Source: an uncultured Pseudomonas sp. (lineage in GTDB: Bacteria; Pseudomonadota; Gammaproteobacteria; Pseudomonadales; Pseudomonadaceae). From it: a stretch of 55,843 nucleotides of DNA. The DNA is taken from NCBI RefSeq assembly GCF_946885885.1, contig NZ_CAMPHN010000007.1:1-55843 (forward strand), given 5' to 3'. The position numbers and the translations under genes are program-made. This document shows, one piece after another, positions 7,886 through 17,701 of the stretch. The notes below the pieces were generated by a model that saw only the letters and a list, made by a program, of their open reading frames with translations, did not search any database and was not told the DNA's origin. Each line of letters begins with the position of its first letter. The first letter of the stretch is position 1.

Positions 7886-8659
7886 CTACACGGCTTCCGT
7901 GGCTTCGCAGGGCACAGCTTCGGGGCTCAGGGCGCCGATATCGCGTTGTGCCTGGCTGACCCAGGCGAAGGCGCGGTCGTTCAACTCGGCAATCGCTCGC
8001 GGCCCGGTGCCGTTGGCGTGCATCGCCGGACCTATCACCACCTGGATGGTGCCGGAGGTCTTGCCCCAGCCTTCCTTCGGCCAAAACTCGCCGGCGTTGT
8101 GCGCAATCGGCAAGACCGGCAAGCCGGCATTCACCGCCAACGACGCACCGCCGCGGGAGAATTTGCCGATCTGCCCCGTGGGAATCCGCGTGCCCTCTGG
8201 GAACACCAGCACCCAGGCGCCCTGCTCCAGACGCTTATGACCCATTTGCGCGACCTGCTTGAGCGCCGCTTTGGGGTTGCTGCGGTCGATCGCGATGGGT
8301 TTGAGCATGGCCATGGCCCAGCCAAAGAACGGCACATAGAGCAGCTCGCGTTTGACCACCTGGCTCAGCGGCTCGAAGAAACCGCAGAGGAAGAAGGTCT
8401 CCCAGGTGCTCTGGTGCTTGGCCAGAATCACGCAAGGGCGCTCGGGGATGTTTTCCAGGCCCTTGATCTCGTAGCGGATACCGATCACCACCTTGGCCAG
8501 CCAGGTGGCGCAGCGGCACCAGTTCTGCACGACGAAACGGTAGCGGGCGCGGAACGGCAGGAAGGGGGCGACGAAGACGCTGAGGGTGCACCAGAAGAAG
8601 GCGCTGGAAGACAACAACAGATAGAAGAGGAAAGTTCTGAGGACCAGCGCTGTCGACAT
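7886..8659 (-). CDS. plsC: Lysophospholipid acyltransferase (PlsC family, PA0005-like)
   Basis: 257 residues: an N-terminal hydrophobic helix (about 5-32), acyltransferase block I as HQSTWE (HX4E, the glutamate variant seen in part of the family), block III FPEGTRIPTG and a downstream VNAGLPVLPIAHN segment. It should acylate lysophosphatidate to phosphatidate at the membrane. Gene order plsC-gmhB-glyS-glyQ on one strand fits the P. aeruginosa origin-proximal block as I recall it, where PA0005 is a lysophosphatidate acyltransferase named lptA; that name clashes with the LPS-transport gene. The gene starts 35 bases after gmhB. It differs clearly from the 206-residue family member at 2841-3461. 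Confidence 0.85.
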   Translation of the reverse strand: MSTALVLRTFLFYLLLSSSAFFWCTLSVFVAPFLPFRARYRFVVQNWCRCATWLAKVVIGIRYEIKGLENIPERPCVILAKHQSTWETFFLCGFFEPLSQVVKRELLYVPFFGWAMAMLKPIAIDRSNPKAALKQVAQMGHKRLEQGAWVLVFPEGTRIPTGQIGKFSRGGASLAVNAGLPVLPIAHNAGEFWPKEGWGKTSGTIQVVIGPAMHANGTGPRAIAELNDRAFAWVSQAQRDIGALSPEAVPCEATEAV

Positions 8660-8694
8660 GAGGGCTTGTACCGTCGCAGGCAGGGCCTGCTCTA

Positions 8695-9225
8695 TTAGTG
8701 GAGTAGCTGAGCGGCAACCGCCGCCAGATCATCGAATATCAGGGTGCCCGCTGGCAATGCTTTGGCCAGGGTTCGTTCGCCTTTGCCGGTCTTTACCAAC
8801 ACGGGCTGACAGTCGACGGCACATGCCGCCGTCAGGTCACCGCTGCTGTCGCCGACGAACCAGACACCCTGAAGCGCTACGCCATAATGCGCGGCGATCT
8901 GCTGGAGCATACCCGGCTTTGGCTTGCGGCAGGCGCAACCGTCGTCCGGACCATGGGGGCAATGCACGATCAGCCCGACTTCCCCGCCTTGCTCGGCGAC
9001 CAACTCACGCAGTTTCGCGTGCATCGCTTCGAGGGTCGGCAAATCGTAATAACCGCGGGCCAGGCCCGACTGATTGGTGGCGACCGCTACCGTCCAGCCG
9101 GCCTTGCTCAGGCGGGCGATGGCCTCGACCGAGCCGGGAATCGGAATCCACTCGTCGAGGCTTTTTATATAAGCATCGGAGTCGTAGTTGACCACGCCGT
9201 CGCGGTCGAGAATCAGTAACTTCAT
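8695..9225 (-). CDS. gmhB: D-glycero-beta-D-manno-heptose 1,7-bisphosphate 7-phosphatase
   Basis: Start ATG 9225 gives the canonical N-terminus MKLLILDRDGVVN (HAD motif I, DRDG); the frame extends five codons further up without support. 176 residues. HAD motif II is ATNQSG, and the GmhB zinc-binding insert is CPHGPDDGCAC followed by RKPKPG, with motif IV as VGDSSGD. The enzyme removes the 7-phosphate of heptose 1,7-bisphosphate in ADP-heptose synthesis for the LPS core. All catalytic and zinc-ligand residues are visible. It lies between glyS and plsC on the same strand. Confidence 0.9.
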   Translation of the reverse strand: MKLLILDRDGVVNYDSDAYIKSLDEWIPIPGSVEAIARLSKAGWTVAVATNQSGLARGYYDLPTLEAMHAKLRELVAEQGGEVGLIVHCPHGPDDGCACRKPKPGMLQQIAAHYGVALQGVWFVGDSSGDLTAACAVDCQPVLVKTGKGERTLAKALPAGTLIFDDLAAVAAQLLH

Positions 9226-9230
9226 AGCGG

Positions 9231-9300
9231 CAAGCTCCAAGCTGCAAGCTGCAAGTCACAGCCGCTCATTTGCAGCTAGTGGCTTGCAGCTTGACGCTGT
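9231..9300. repeat. AGCTGCAAGC-type intergenic repeat, copy 1
   Basis: Reiterated AAGCT/GCAAGC words with an inverted pair GCTGCAAGC (9241-9249) and GCTTGCAGC (9282-9290) between glyS and gmhB. Similar sequence recurs at 22315-22371 and 29801-29899. Confidence 0.6.
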
Positions 9301-9301
9301 T

Positions 9302-11359
9302 TTAGCTCAGCAGGGATATATCGGCCACGCCGAGGAACAGGCCGCGCAGCTTGGCCAGCAAGGCATAGCGGTTGGCGCGCACGTCGGGGTTTTCGGCGTT
9401 CACCAGCACCGCCTCGAAGAACGCATCCACCGGCTCGCGCAGGTTGGCCAACTGGCTCAGCGCCAGGTTGTATTGGCGCGCTTGGGCCAAGGGTTGCACC
9501 GCGTGCTCGGCCTGCTGGATGGCGGCGTTGAGGGCGAATTCGCTCGGGCTGTCGAAGTGATGGGCCTCGACCTGCGCAGCGACTTGCCCCTCGGCCTTGC
9601 TCAGCAGGTTGGACACGCGCTTGTTGGCAGCGGCCAGGGCCTCGGCTTGCGGTAGGCCGCGGAACACTTGCACCGCCTGCACGCGCTGGTCGAAGTCCAG
9701 CGGCGAGGTCGGGGCGACCGCACGCACGGCCTGGTAGACGGCCACGTCGACGCCTTCGTCTTCGTAGCGCGCACGTAGACGGTCGAAGATAAAGTCCTGC
9801 ACCTGGGGTGCCAGGCCCTGGGCTTTGACCTTGTCGCCGAACAGCTGAGCGGCATGGGCGATGGCGTCGGCCAGATCAAGGTCCAGCTGCTTCTCGATCA
9901 GAATACGCAGCACGCCCAGGGCCGCACGGCGCAGGGCATAGGGGTCCTTGGAGCCGGTGGGGAGCATGCCGATGCCGAAGATCCCGACCAGGGTATCGAG
10001 CTTGTCGGCCAGGGCCACGGCGGCGCCGGTCAGGGTGCTTGGCAACTCCGCCCCTGCCCCGCGCGGCATATATTGCTCGTTCAGCGCCAGGGCCACGTCT
10101 TCCGGCTCGCCGTCGTGCTTGGCGTAGTAGTAGCCGGCGATGCCCTGCATTTCCGGGAACTCGCCGACCATCTCGCTGGCCAGGTCGCACTTGCACAGCA
10201 GGCCGGCGCGCGCGGCGCGGGTGGCGTCGCCGCCGATGCGCTCGGCGATGAAAGCGGCCAGGGCCGAGACGCGCTGGGCCTTGTCGTAGACCGAACCGAG
10301 CTGGGCCTGGAACACCACATTGGCCAGGCGCTGGTTGAAGCTTTCCAGCTTCTGCTTCTTGTCCTGTTTGAAGAAGAATTCGGCGTCGGTCAGGCGCGGG
10401 CGCACGACTTTCTCGTTGCCTGCGATGATCTGCGTCGGGTCCTTGCTTTCGATATTGGCCACGGTGATAAAGCGTGGCAGCAGTTTGCCGTTGGCATCGA
10501 GCAGGCAGAAGTACTTCTGGTTGTCCTGCATGGTAGTGATCAGCGCTTCCTGCGGTACTTCGAGGAAGCGATCCTCGAACGAGCAGACCAGCGGCACCGG
10601 CCACTCGACCAGGGCGCTGACTTCATCGAGCAACGCCGGCGGCACTATGGCGGTGCCCTGCTGCTCGGCGGCCAATTGCTCGATACGCGCGGCGATCTGC
10701 TGGCGACGCTCGGCGAAATCGGCGATCACGTAGGCGCTGCGCAGGTCCTCGGCATAGCTGGCCGGGCTGCTGATACGCACCTCGTGGTTGGCGTGGAAGC
10801 GATGGCCGCGGGATACCCGGCCGGATTTCTGCGCAAGGATTTCGCAATCGATTACCTGGTCGCCGAACAGCATTACCAGCCACTGGCTCGGGCGGACGAA
10901 TTCGGTTTTACGCGCGCCCCAGCGCATGCGCTTGGGGATCGGCAGCTCGTTCAGCGAGGTTTCGACGATACCGGGTAACAACTCTTGAATAGGCTGTCCT
11001 GGAATAGTCTTGGTGTACTTGAGTTTGGGGCCGCTGCGGTCGATATCGGCGAGGTCGACCCCGCACTTCTTGGCGAAACCCAGGGCGGCTTGGGTTGGAT
11101 TGCCGCTGGCGTCGAAGGCCGCCTGCACCGGCGGGCCATCGATAGTCTGCACTGTCGATCGAGTTTCAGCATGGAGCGACTCTATGTAGACAGCGAGTCG
11201 CCGAGGAGCAGCATAGAAACGAACATCACCGCCATAGGCAGCCAATGCAGCCTTCAGGCCCTTTTCAATACCGGCGAGAAAGGCCTCGCCGAGGGTGTTC
11301 AGGGATTTTGGCGGCAGCTCTTCGGTGCCCAGTTCTACCAGAAAATCGTGCGCACTCAT
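9302..11359 (-). CDS. glyS: Glycyl-tRNA synthetase beta subunit
   Basis: 685 residues, the usual size for the beta chain of the alpha2-beta2 bacterial glycyl-tRNA synthetase. The N-terminus [18 protein letters not shown] is diagnostic. The body includes [12 protein letters not shown], the QKYFCLLD segment and an HD-like helical region. The C-terminal 100 residues form the tRNA anticodon-binding DALR-like domain. The beta subunit mainly binds tRNA while the alpha subunit carries the active site. It overlaps glyQ by four bases (ATGA), so the two are co-translated in matching amounts. No anomalies are seen. Confidence 0.96.
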   Translation of the reverse strand: MSAHDFLVELGTEELPPKSLNTLGEAFLAGIEKGLKAALAAYGGDVRFYAAPRRLAVYIESLHAETRSTVQTIDGPPVQAAFDASGNPTQAALGFAKKCGVDLADIDRSGPKLKYTKTIPGQPIQELLPGIVETSLNELPIPKRMRWGARKTEFVRPSQWLVMLFGDQVIDCEILAQKSGRVSRGHRFHANHEVRISSPASYAEDLRSAYVIADFAERRQQIAARIEQLAAEQQGTAIVPPALLDEVSALVEWPVPLVCSFEDRFLEVPQEALITTMQDNQKYFCLLDANGKLLPRFITVANIESKDPTQIIAGNEKVVRPRLTDAEFFFKQDKKQKLESFNQRLANVVFQAQLGSVYDKAQRVSALAAFIAERIGGDATRAARAGLLCKCDLASEMVGEFPEMQGIAGYYYAKHDGEPEDVALALNEQYMPRGAGAELPSTLTGAAVALADKLDTLVGIFGIGMLPTGSKDPYALRRAALGVLRILIEKQLDLDLADAIAHAAQLFGDKVKAQGLAPQVQDFIFDRLRARYEDEGVDVAVYQAVRAVAPTSPLDFDQRVQAVQVFRGLPQAEALAAANKRVSNLLSKAEGQVAAQVEAHHFDSPSEFALNAAIQQAEHAVQPLAQARQYNLALSQLANLREPVDAFFEAVLVNAENPDVRANRYALLAKLRGLFLGVADISLLS

Positions 11360-12303
11360 TCTGCTGCCTCCAGCTTGGCCAATACTTCATCACGCAGGTC
11401 GGGGGCGGCGAGCGGGAAGCCGAGTTTGCGCCGCGCTTGCAGGTAGCTCTGCGCCACGGCGCGGGCCAGGGCGCGTACGCGCAGGATGTATTGCTGGCGC
11501 GCGGTCACCGAAATGGCGCGACGGGCATCCAGCAGGTTGAAGGTATGGGAGGCCTTGAGCACCATCTCGTAGGTCGGTAGCGGCAGCTCCAGTTCGATCA
11601 GGCGATTGGCTTCGCTCTCGTAGAAATCGAACAGCTCGAACAGCTTGTCGACATTGGCGTGCTCGAAGTTGTAGGTCGACTGCTCCACCTCGTTCTGGTG
11701 GAACACGTCGCCATAGGTGACGGTGCCGAATTGGCCGTCGGTCCAGATCAGGTCGTAGACCGAGTCGACGCCCTGCAGGTACATGGCCAGGCGCTCGAGG
11801 CCGTAGGTGATCTCGCCGGTCACCGGATAGCACTCGATACCGCCGACCTGCTGGAAGTAGGTGAACTGGGTGACTTCCATGCCGTTCAGCCAGATTTCCC
11901 AGCCCAGACCCCAGGCGCCGAGGGTCGGCGATTCCCAGTTGTCTTCGACGAAGCGGATGTCGTGCACCAGCGGGTCGATGCCGATAGCCTTCAACGAGCC
12001 GAGGTACAGCTCCTGGAAGTTCTCCGGGTTCGGTTTCAACACCACCTGGAACTGATAGTAGTGCTGCAGGCGGTTGGGGTTCTCGCCGTAACGGCCGTCG
12101 GCGGGACGGCGCGAAGGCTGCACATAGGCGGCGTTCCAGGTTTCCGGGCCGATGGCGCGCAGAAAAGTGGCGGTGTGGAAGGTGCCGGCGCCCACTTCCA
12201 TATCGTAAGGTTGCAACACCACACAACCTTGCTCGGCCCAGTATTGCTGCAGGACGAGGATCAAGTCTTGGAAGGTGCGCACGGCAGGCGTAGTCTGGCT
12301 CAC
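11356..12303 (-). CDS. glyQ: Glycyl-tRNA synthetase alpha subunit
   Basis: Start GTG 12303 ([15 protein letters not shown]) has AGGTGA at the proper distance; the frame stays open upstream for 97 codons, but that stretch has no coding logic and runs into the divergent tag gene. 315 residues, the expected length. It carries the class II core: [15 protein letters not shown] (motif 2 region), [14 protein letters not shown] and the [18 protein letters not shown] segment. It forms an alpha2-beta2 enzyme with GlyS charging tRNA-Gly. It is divergent from tag across 81 bases that must hold both promoters. Confidence 0.96.
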   Translation of the reverse strand: MSQTTPAVRTFQDLILVLQQYWAEQGCVVLQPYDMEVGAGTFHTATFLRAIGPETWNAAYVQPSRRPADGRYGENPNRLQHYYQFQVVLKPNPENFQELYLGSLKAIGIDPLVHDIRFVEDNWESPTLGAWGLGWEIWLNGMEVTQFTYFQQVGGIECYPVTGEITYGLERLAMYLQGVDSVYDLIWTDGQFGTVTYGDVFHQNEVEQSTYNFEHANVDKLFELFDFYESEANRLIELELPLPTYEMVLKASHTFNLLDARRAISVTARQQYILRVRALARAVAQSYLQARRKLGFPLAAPDLRDEVLAKLEAAE

Positions 12304-12384
12304 GAAAAATTCACCTGTTGGCTGCGACGGAAAGGGCGGGAGTATACCCCAATCCGCGCCGCCTCCACTGCCCTGGAAGGCCCT

Positions 12385-12939
12385 ATGCCGCGCTGCTTCT
12401 GGTGTAACCAAGACCCGCTCTATATCAGCTACCACGATGAGGAATGGGGCGTACCGCAACGCGACCCCAAAGCGCTGTTCGAGTTGTTGCTGCTCGAAGG
12501 CTTTCAGGCCGGGCTGTCCTGGATCACCGTACTGAAGAAACGCGAACGCTACCGCGAGGTGCTGTTCGGCTTCGATCCCGAACGCCTGGCGCAAATGAGC
12601 GACGAATACATCGAACAGCTGATGCAGGATCCGGGCATCATCCGTAACTTGCTCAAACTAAAAGCCGCCCGGCAGAACGCCCAGGCCTGGCTCGCGCTGG
12701 AAGACCCGGTGGCGTGGCTGTGGTCGTTCGTCGGTGGCATGCCTAAGATCAACCACTTCCAGGATCGCAGCCAGGTGCCGGCGGTGACCCCGGAAGCCGA
12801 GGCCATGAGCAAGGCGCTGCGCAAAGCCGGCTTCAATTTCGTCGGCCCGACCATCTGCTACGCCTATATGCAGGCCACTGGCATGGTCATGGACCACACG
12901 GCCGACTGCGACCGCTACGCAGTGTTGGTCGGTGTTTAA
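12385..12939 (+). CDS. tag: DNA-3-methyladenine glycosylase I
   Basis: 184 residues from ATG 12385, preceded by GGAAGG. The diagnostic N-terminus [22 protein letters not shown] has the zinc-ligand Cys and the HDEEWG motif. The conserved [12 protein letters not shown] segment, the VGGMPKIN region and the C-terminal zinc ligands (H in MVMDHTADC, plus that Cys) follow. The enzyme excises 3-methyladenine from alkylated DNA. It is divergent from glyQ and followed by a 19-bp perfect inverted repeat before lpxL. Confidence 0.95.
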   Translation: MPRCFWCNQDPLYISYHDEEWGVPQRDPKALFELLLLEGFQAGLSWITVLKKRERYREVLFGFDPERLAQMSDEYIEQLMQDPGIIRNLLKLKAARQNAQAWLALEDPVAWLWSFVGGMPKINHFQDRSQVPAVTPEAEAMSKALRKAGFNFVGPTICYAYMQATGMVMDHTADCDRYAVLVGV

Positions 12940-12959
12940 CGGGGCAAGAGCGCGACCCT

Positions 12960-13019
12960 GTAGGGCGGGTGCAACCCGCCTGGATCGTCCTTGTCACCGA
13001 CGGGTTGCACCCGCCCTAC
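12960..13019. repeat. Perfect 19-bp inverted repeat (GTAG...CTAC element)
   Basis: GTAGGGCGGGTGCAACCCG (12960-12978) and its exact complement at 13001-13019, with a 22-base spacer. It can form a strong cruciform or RNA hairpin and may act as a terminator for tag. It belongs to the GTAG-bounded intergenic elements repeated elsewhere in this window. Confidence 0.8.
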
Positions 13020-13095
13020 GTTACTGCGCTCAGCGCCAACCTACGTCTCCAGCCAAGCAGTTACACTAGGCGCTTTTTACTTGGTGGAGTTTCCT

Positions 13096-13983
13096 GTGGA
13101 AAAACTCAAAGGTGCCTTGGTCGTGGGCTTTTTGCGCTTGTTTGCCCTTCTGCCTTGGCGGGTCGCGCAGAACCTGGGCGCGGCCATCGGCTGGTTGATG
13201 TGGAAACTGCCCAATGGCTCGCGCGATGTCGCCAGCATCAACCTGCGCAAATGTTTTCCCGAGCTCGACGAAGCCGACCATCGACGTTTGCTGCGCCAGA
13301 GCCTGATGGCCATCGGTAAAACCCTGACCGAAAGCGCCTGCGCCTGGATCTGGCCGGCCGAGAGAACCCTCAAACTGATCCGTCAGATCGACGGCCTGGA
13401 CGTATTGCAGGCCGCCCTGGACAGCGGCAAGGGCGTGGTGCTGATCAGCAGCCACCTGGGCAACTGGGAGGTGCTGCTGCAATACGCCAGCTCGGTGAGC
13501 AAACCGATGCTGTTGTATCGGCCGATCAAGATGCAGGCGGTCGACGAGTTGCTGATCCGCAAGCGCACTCAACAGGGCAACAGCTTGGCGCCTTCGACCA
13601 AGGAAGGCATTCTCAGCCTGATCAAAACCGTGCGCCGTGGCGGCGTTGCCGGGATTGCCGCCGATCCCGAGCCCAGCGTGTCGAGCGGTCTGTTCGTGCC
13701 CTTCCTCGGGGTGCCGGCGTTGACCAGCAAGTTTGTGCCTTCTCTGGTAAACGGCCACAAAGCCGTTGCGGTGTTTATCCATGCGCTACGTCTGGAGGAC
13801 GGCAAGGGTTATCGCGTAGTGGTCGAGGCGGCGCCGGAAGCGCTCTACGGCGACGACCTGGAGGCGGCTGTCGCGGCGCTCAATCAGGGCATCGAGAAGC
13901 AGGTGCGCAAAGATCCGAGCCAGTACATGTGGAATATGAAACGCTTCAAGAAGCGCCCGGCCGGCGAGGCCAAATGGTACTGA
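13096..13983 (+). CDS. lpxL: Lipid A biosynthesis lauroyl-type acyltransferase (LpxL/HtrB family)
   Basis: Start GTG 13096 (MEKLKGALVVGFLRL) follows GGTGGAG; 295 residues. It contains an N-terminal membrane anchor (about residues 5-30), the catalytic HX4E motif as SSHLGNWEVL (about residue 122), and the downstream GVAGIAADPEPS and FVPFLGVPAL segments of the LpxL/HtrB family. The enzyme adds a secondary acyl chain, laurate or hydroxylaurate in pseudomonads, to the Kdo-lipid A precursor. From memory the syntenic P. aeruginosa gene is PA0011 (htrB1). No defect is seen. Confidence 0.9.
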   Translation: MEKLKGALVVGFLRLFALLPWRVAQNLGAAIGWLMWKLPNGSRDVASINLRKCFPELDEADHRRLLRQSLMAIGKTLTESACAWIWPAERTLKLIRQIDGLDVLQAALDSGKGVVLISSHLGNWEVLLQYASSVSKPMLLYRPIKMQAVDELLIRKRTQQGNSLAPSTKEGILSLIKTVRRGGVAGIAADPEPSVSSGLFVPFLGVPALTSKFVPSLVNGHKAVAVFIHALRLEDGKGYRVVVEAAPEALYGDDLEAAVAALNQGIEKQVRKDPSQYMWNMKRFKKRPAGEAKWY

Positions 13984-14096
13984 GGCGAGCCGCGCGCGGT
14001 GGATCTGCTCGGTGGATGCTAAGGCCCGTGGGCTATGGCTTGCGAGTTTCGCCAAGTCTCGGCTAGTCTGCCTGAACGCACACCGACGGATGCAGC

Positions 14097-14363
14097 ATGA
14101 GCAATCAGCGAAAGAATGTCCGCACCCCCCTCAAGGTTCGCCTGCGTATCGAGCATCCGCTGCACGGCGAGCTGCTGGTAAGCACCCGCGATATTTCCGA
14201 TTGCGGCGTCTATGTGCTGATGGATCAAGGCGCGGATCTGCTGACCCTGGGCGAACAGGTGACCGGCCAGGTGCAAGGTCTGCCGATGGAGGCACCGATC
14301 CTGCAACTGGAGGTGGTGCGCGTCGAGCCCATGGGCGTCGGCCTGCGCTTCGTGCGTAGCTGA
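14097..14363 (+). CDS. PilZ-domain c-di-GMP-binding protein
   Basis: 88 residues, a single PilZ domain. The N-terminal arginine-rich box QRKNVRTPLKVRLRI supplies an RxxxR-like pattern, and ISDCGVYV matches the D/NxSxxG ligand motif, so c-di-GMP binding is likely although the spacing is slightly irregular. It corresponds to PA0012 in the recalled order. A partner in this window could be the GGDEF-EAL protein at 48406-51324, but no link is visible. It is convergent with the Rieske gene of the KAS III operon, 34 bases away. Confidence 0.85.
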   Translation: MSNQRKNVRTPLKVRLRIEHPLHGELLVSTRDISDCGVYVLMDQGADLLTLGEQVTGQVQGLPMEAPILQLEVVRVEPMGVGLRFVRS

Positions 14364-14397
14364 AGCATCCCGCAGTGGTTTGGCGTGTTTAGGCTTG

Positions 14398-15426
14398 CTA
14401 GAGCTGTAGCTCCTGACGGCTGCCGACAAAATCTTCCATCTGACCTTTCTCCAGCAACTGACGGATCCACGGGCCGAGCAGATCCTGACGGCCATCCAGC
14501 GGCCCTGTCGGCCCCCAACTGCTGGCGCAACCGGCAAAGCGCGGGTGATTGGCGCTGACTGCCTCAAGCATACGTCTATCCTGGCTCAGCACCACACCGA
14601 ATAGTGGCCGCAGAAGCATGCGCTTGAGCCATCCCGGTAAAACTCCGCAGCGTGTGGCGACCCGTGCGATCACCTGTATCTGGCCGCTCTCGGCAGGCAC
14701 TAGCCAGGCGCTGATCAGTAGATTGAGTCGGCCGGCGCGGTCGCGATATTCGATTTCTGCCAGCCCAGGCAGACGAAAGCGCCCGAAGCTCTCGCCACGG
14801 CTGCCCTCCAGTAGGCGAGAAATTAGCCCCGCCTGCTTATCTTCCTCGCTGTAGCGCGCCTCGACGCCGTTATCCAGCGCCCGGACGTCGGCGATCACCC
14901 GCTGGCGCTGCGCATCTCGGCGAATCCAGCCGGCATGCACGAAGTGGGTGTGGAAGGCATCGAGAAAGTTTTCCGCCGCCTCCAGCAGGCTACAGTGCAC
15001 CTGATCGTGAACCCAGAACACATCCAGCACGCCTTCGGTCAGCGCCGGAGCACGGGGCGCGGGGCCTACGCTGGCGGCGCCGCGAACCCAGACCAGCCCG
15101 TGTGCCTCGCAGGTCTGCAGCCTTTGCAGCAGTGGCGCCCGGCTGCGTTGATCGAGACTGCCTGGCGCCCGCGTACAGTGCCCGGCCGCATCGAAGCGCC
15201 AGCCGTGATAGGGACACTCGACGTTGCCATCGCGCACGCAACCCTGGCTGAGCGGTGCAAGGCGATGCGGACAACGGTCAGGAAGCGCCGCCGGGCTGCC
15301 ATCCGTGGCGCGGAACAGCACCAGCGGACGACCGTGCAGCACTCGCGCCAGCGGTTTGCGCGTGCCCAGCTGGCAACTGTTCGCCAGTGGCCACCAGTGA
15401 TCCAGCGGATTGTCGCTCGGATTCAT
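14398..15426 (-). CDS. Rieske [2Fe-2S] aromatic/aliphatic oxygenase-like protein
   Basis: 342 residues from ATG 15426, which overlaps the preceding stop (ATGA). An N-terminal Rieske centre is complete: CPHRLAPLSQGC (CxH) and CPYHGW (CxxH), about residues 48-70. The mononuclear iron site follows as FLDAFHTHFVH (D-x2-H-x4-H, about residue 170). This is the layout of Rieske non-haem iron oxygenase alpha subunits, which hydroxylate or demethylate small molecules. No ferredoxin reductase is encoded nearby, so electrons must come from elsewhere. It is the last gene of the seven-gene operon, where a late oxidative tailoring step is the natural reading. Confidence 0.85.
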   Translation of the reverse strand: MNPSDNPLDHWWPLANSCQLGTRKPLARVLHGRPLVLFRATDGSPAALPDRCPHRLAPLSQGCVRDGNVECPYHGWRFDAAGHCTRAPGSLDQRSRAPLLQRLQTCEAHGLVWVRGAASVGPAPRAPALTEGVLDVFWVHDQVHCSLLEAAENFLDAFHTHFVHAGWIRRDAQRQRVIADVRALDNGVEARYSEEDKQAGLISRLLEGSRGESFGRFRLPGLAEIEYRDRAGRLNLLISAWLVPAESGQIQVIARVATRCGVLPGWLKRMLLRPLFGVVLSQDRRMLEAVSANHPRFAGCASSWGPTGPLDGRQDLLGPWIRQLLEKGQMEDFVGSRQELQL

Positions 15427-16550
15427 AGCTTGAGCATCCTCATCAGCGGCACGCCTATGCCCTGCAGTAGCGCGGCGAGCAAGCGCCAGACCAGACGCTT
15501 GCGTAATGGCAAGTGGGCGATCTGCACCATGCTGTACTCGATCTGCGGTTGGCCGCCGCGCAGGCGCTTGAAGTGCGCTGCACCGGAGCTGAAGTTGAGC
15601 AGCATGCGCTGCTTGGCCGCCTCCTCCAGACACAGCTGCGTCAGCTGGCGATAGAGACCGGTGCGCTGTGGCAGCGCTGTGTCATAGCCGACGATGGGTG
15701 CGCTCAGCACTGCGTCGCTGGCGAACCAGCCGACCACTCCGTCGATCCGCCCGCAGGCGCTGCGCAGTACACGTAGCTCGAGCCAGCCGTCCGTTGCGCC
15801 CTGGCGCAGCCAGGCGGCGCTGTAATGCGGATTGAGCGGCGAGTATTTGTCCAGATAGAGCAGATTGTAGAGCTGCTCCAGGCGCTCGAACTCGTCCACG
15901 TTCAGCGCGTCGCCGCGTTCGATCAGATAGCCGTTGCGGTGCAGCAACCTGGCATCGAGGCAACAGTTGTGATGACGCAGGTAGGCGCTGTCCGCGCCGG
16001 CGCGGCCGTCGAACAGGTAGACCTGCCGGCTTGGTACCGCCAGGTAACCCAACGCGCGCAGCCTGACGAGCAACTCGCTGTTGCTTGCCGGGTTCAGCGA
16101 GCGGAAGCTAAAGGCGTGCTCGGGAAAGTGGCTGCGCAACAGCTCGGTCAGTTCGCCGAGCTGCTCGCCGCGCCAGTCGCTGGGGTAGAGATTGGTCGAC
16201 AGCAGCCAGTTGTTGACCTGCACAATGCGCTCGATCTGGGCACGCGCCAGCAGTCGCTCTACGCCGCCAATCAGTGGGCGCAGCAGGCGCGCCAGCCAGG
16301 GGCGCTGTAGACGTTGCAACTCGTCGCGGGCATAGCCGCTGTAGGCGGTCAGTGGCGAGACCACGTAACAGTTGTCCGGCCGTTCGCCGCCCTGGTTGAG
16401 CGAGACCGGCATTTGCCAGCGACCGAGATCGAGCAGCAGCAATTGCGTTTGCAGATTGCCGATTCCGCGCTCGGCATGGCCGCGCACATAGTGCGCGGCG
16501 GGGCTGTCGAACGCGGTCAGACTCGGATCATCGGCGGGCAGCAGCTTCAT
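15423..16550 (-). CDS. GNAT-like acyl/aminoacyl transferase of the KAS III operon
   Basis: 375 residues from ATG 16550 (ATGA overlap with the ATP-grasp gene). The C-terminal half (about 200-345) has a GNAT-like pattern: VVGWFASD and GYDTALPQRTGLYRQLTQLCLEEA, followed by LLNFSSGAAHFKRLRGG, reminiscent of FemX/BioF2-like acyltransferases. The N-terminal half is not recognisable to me. The last 30 residues are hydrophobic and basic and may touch the membrane. Acetyl, fatty-acyl and aminoacyl donors are all possible. Its place after an ATP-grasp ligase and an adenylate-forming enzyme suggests an amide- or ester-forming pathway, which is inference only. Confidence 0.6.
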   Translation of the reverse strand: MKLLPADDPSLTAFDSPAAHYVRGHAERGIGNLQTQLLLLDLGRWQMPVSLNQGGERPDNCYVVSPLTAYSGYARDELQRLQRPWLARLLRPLIGGVERLLARAQIERIVQVNNWLLSTNLYPSDWRGEQLGELTELLRSHFPEHAFSFRSLNPASNSELLVRLRALGYLAVPSRQVYLFDGRAGADSAYLRHHNCCLDARLLHRNGYLIERGDALNVDEFERLEQLYNLLYLDKYSPLNPHYSAAWLRQGATDGWLELRVLRSACGRIDGVVGWFASDAVLSAPIVGYDTALPQRTGLYRQLTQLCLEEAAKQRMLLNFSSGAAHFKRLRGGQPQIEYSMVQIAHLPLRKRLVWRLLAALLQGIGVPLMRMLKL

Positions 16551-17701
16551 GATTCCTGGGTATCCAGCGGCTGGCCGTCCCACTCGATGTCTGCAGTCGA
16601 GGCGGCGAGCAATCCGCGTCGGCGCGCCAGGGCGCGGCCGGCGATCTCGCCGATGCCGACCAGTTGCGCCCACAGCGGACCCAGGTCGCCGTCACGCGCG
16701 ATCACGTCGCGGCCGAGGCGATAGTCCCGCCAGAAGTCCGTCGAGAACAGCTGGCGCGGCGCGGCCACCAGCAGCATCGCCAGCGCGACCATGCGTGGCG
16801 CCGGGGTGGCCTGCAGCGGCGCCGCCTGACCCGCGCAAAGGGCGGCGAGCAGCTGCTGCGGCTGGTCGTCGAACAGGTGGATGCCGCTGGTGGCGCGCGG
16901 GTTGCACTCCAGCACCTGGAAGCGGCCATCGGCCTGTTCGATGAAGTCGAAGCCGACCTGTCCGGTGTAACCGGTGGCGCGGCCAAAGGCTTCAAGAAAT
17001 GCTAATACGGCGGCGGGTCGGGTCGGACTGAAGTAGATGCCCGAGCCGCTTCCGACGCGGTAGCGTGGCTGGTAGCAGGCGTGGGCGCGCAGCTCGCCAT
17101 CCACCAGCAGGCTGAAGCTGCAATGTTCCTGGCCGGCGACAAAGCGCTGGGCGACCCAGGGCTGTTGAGCTGTCGGCTGCAGTGCACGAACCTGTGCCGC
17201 GGACGGGCAAATCAGGGTGCGCGAGGCAAAGCGCGAGTAGGCCGGCTTGAACACCCAGGCCCGGCTGTCCGCGGTTAGCGCTTCGGCCTGAGGCTGATCC
17301 TCCAGCAGCAGTGTCTGCGGCGCCTCGATCGGCCAACCCTGGGTCAGCTCGGCAAAGCGCCCCTTGTGGTGCAACTGATGCAGCAGCGCGAAATCACTGG
17401 TCAGCACTCGGCACAGTGGCGTCAGTTGCGTCAGCCCGTGGGCTAGGTAGAAGACTTCTTCGCAGGTCGGCAACAGCAGATCGATCTGTCGTTCGCGGAT
17501 CAGGCTGGCCAGCGCTTCGATCCAGACCTGTGGATTGCTGCGCGGCTCAGGCAGGCGGACGAACGCCTGTACGGCGCGGCTGGAACGGGCGAGCGGCCAG
17601 GCCAGGGAATCGGCGACTGTCACCCGGTGGCCGCAGACGGCGCAGGCGCGTGCCCACTCCAGGCAGGCCGGGGCGCGGGCGCCGAGGATCAGGACGTGCA
17701 T
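16547..17701 (-). CDS. ATP-grasp ligase
   Basis: 384 residues from ATG 17701. The N-terminus MHVLILGARAPACLEWARAC is the Rossmann-like pre-ATP-grasp domain. The central ATP-grasp fold shows the nucleotide lysine in WVFKPAYSRFASRT and the metal-binding ECNPRATSG (E-x-N) after VGFDFIE. Such proteins couple a carboxylate to an amine through an acyl phosphate. It is like other ATP-grasp proteins in peptide or amino-acid conjugating clusters, but the substrate is unreadable. It overlaps the adenylate-ligase gene by 13 bases and the GNAT-like gene by 4, so it is clearly co-translated. Confidence 0.83.
   Translation of the reverse strand: MHVLILGARAPACLEWARACAVCGHRVTVADSLAWPLARSSRAVQAFVRLPEPRSNPQVWIEALASLIRERQIDLLLPTCEEVFYLAHGLTQLTPLCRVLTSDFALLHQLHHKGRFAELTQGWPIEAPQTLLLEDQPQAEALTADSRAWVFKPAYSRFASRTLICPSAAQVRALQPTAQQPWVAQRFVAGQEHCSFSLLVDGELRAHACYQPRYRVGSGSGIYFSPTRPAAVLAFLEAFGRATGYTGQVGFDFIEQADGRFQVLECNPRATSGIHLFDDQPQQLLAALCAGQAAPLQATPAPRMVALAMLLVAAPRQLFSTDFWRDYRLGRDVIARDGDLGPLWAQLVGIGEIAGRALARRRGLLAASTADIEWDGQPLDTQES

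Noticed and set aside
12304..12594. Longer N-terminal extension of GlyQ
   Set aside because: The extra 97 codons run over the divergent tag gene start and lack similarity; GTG 12303 has a proper ribosome site and gives the usual length.
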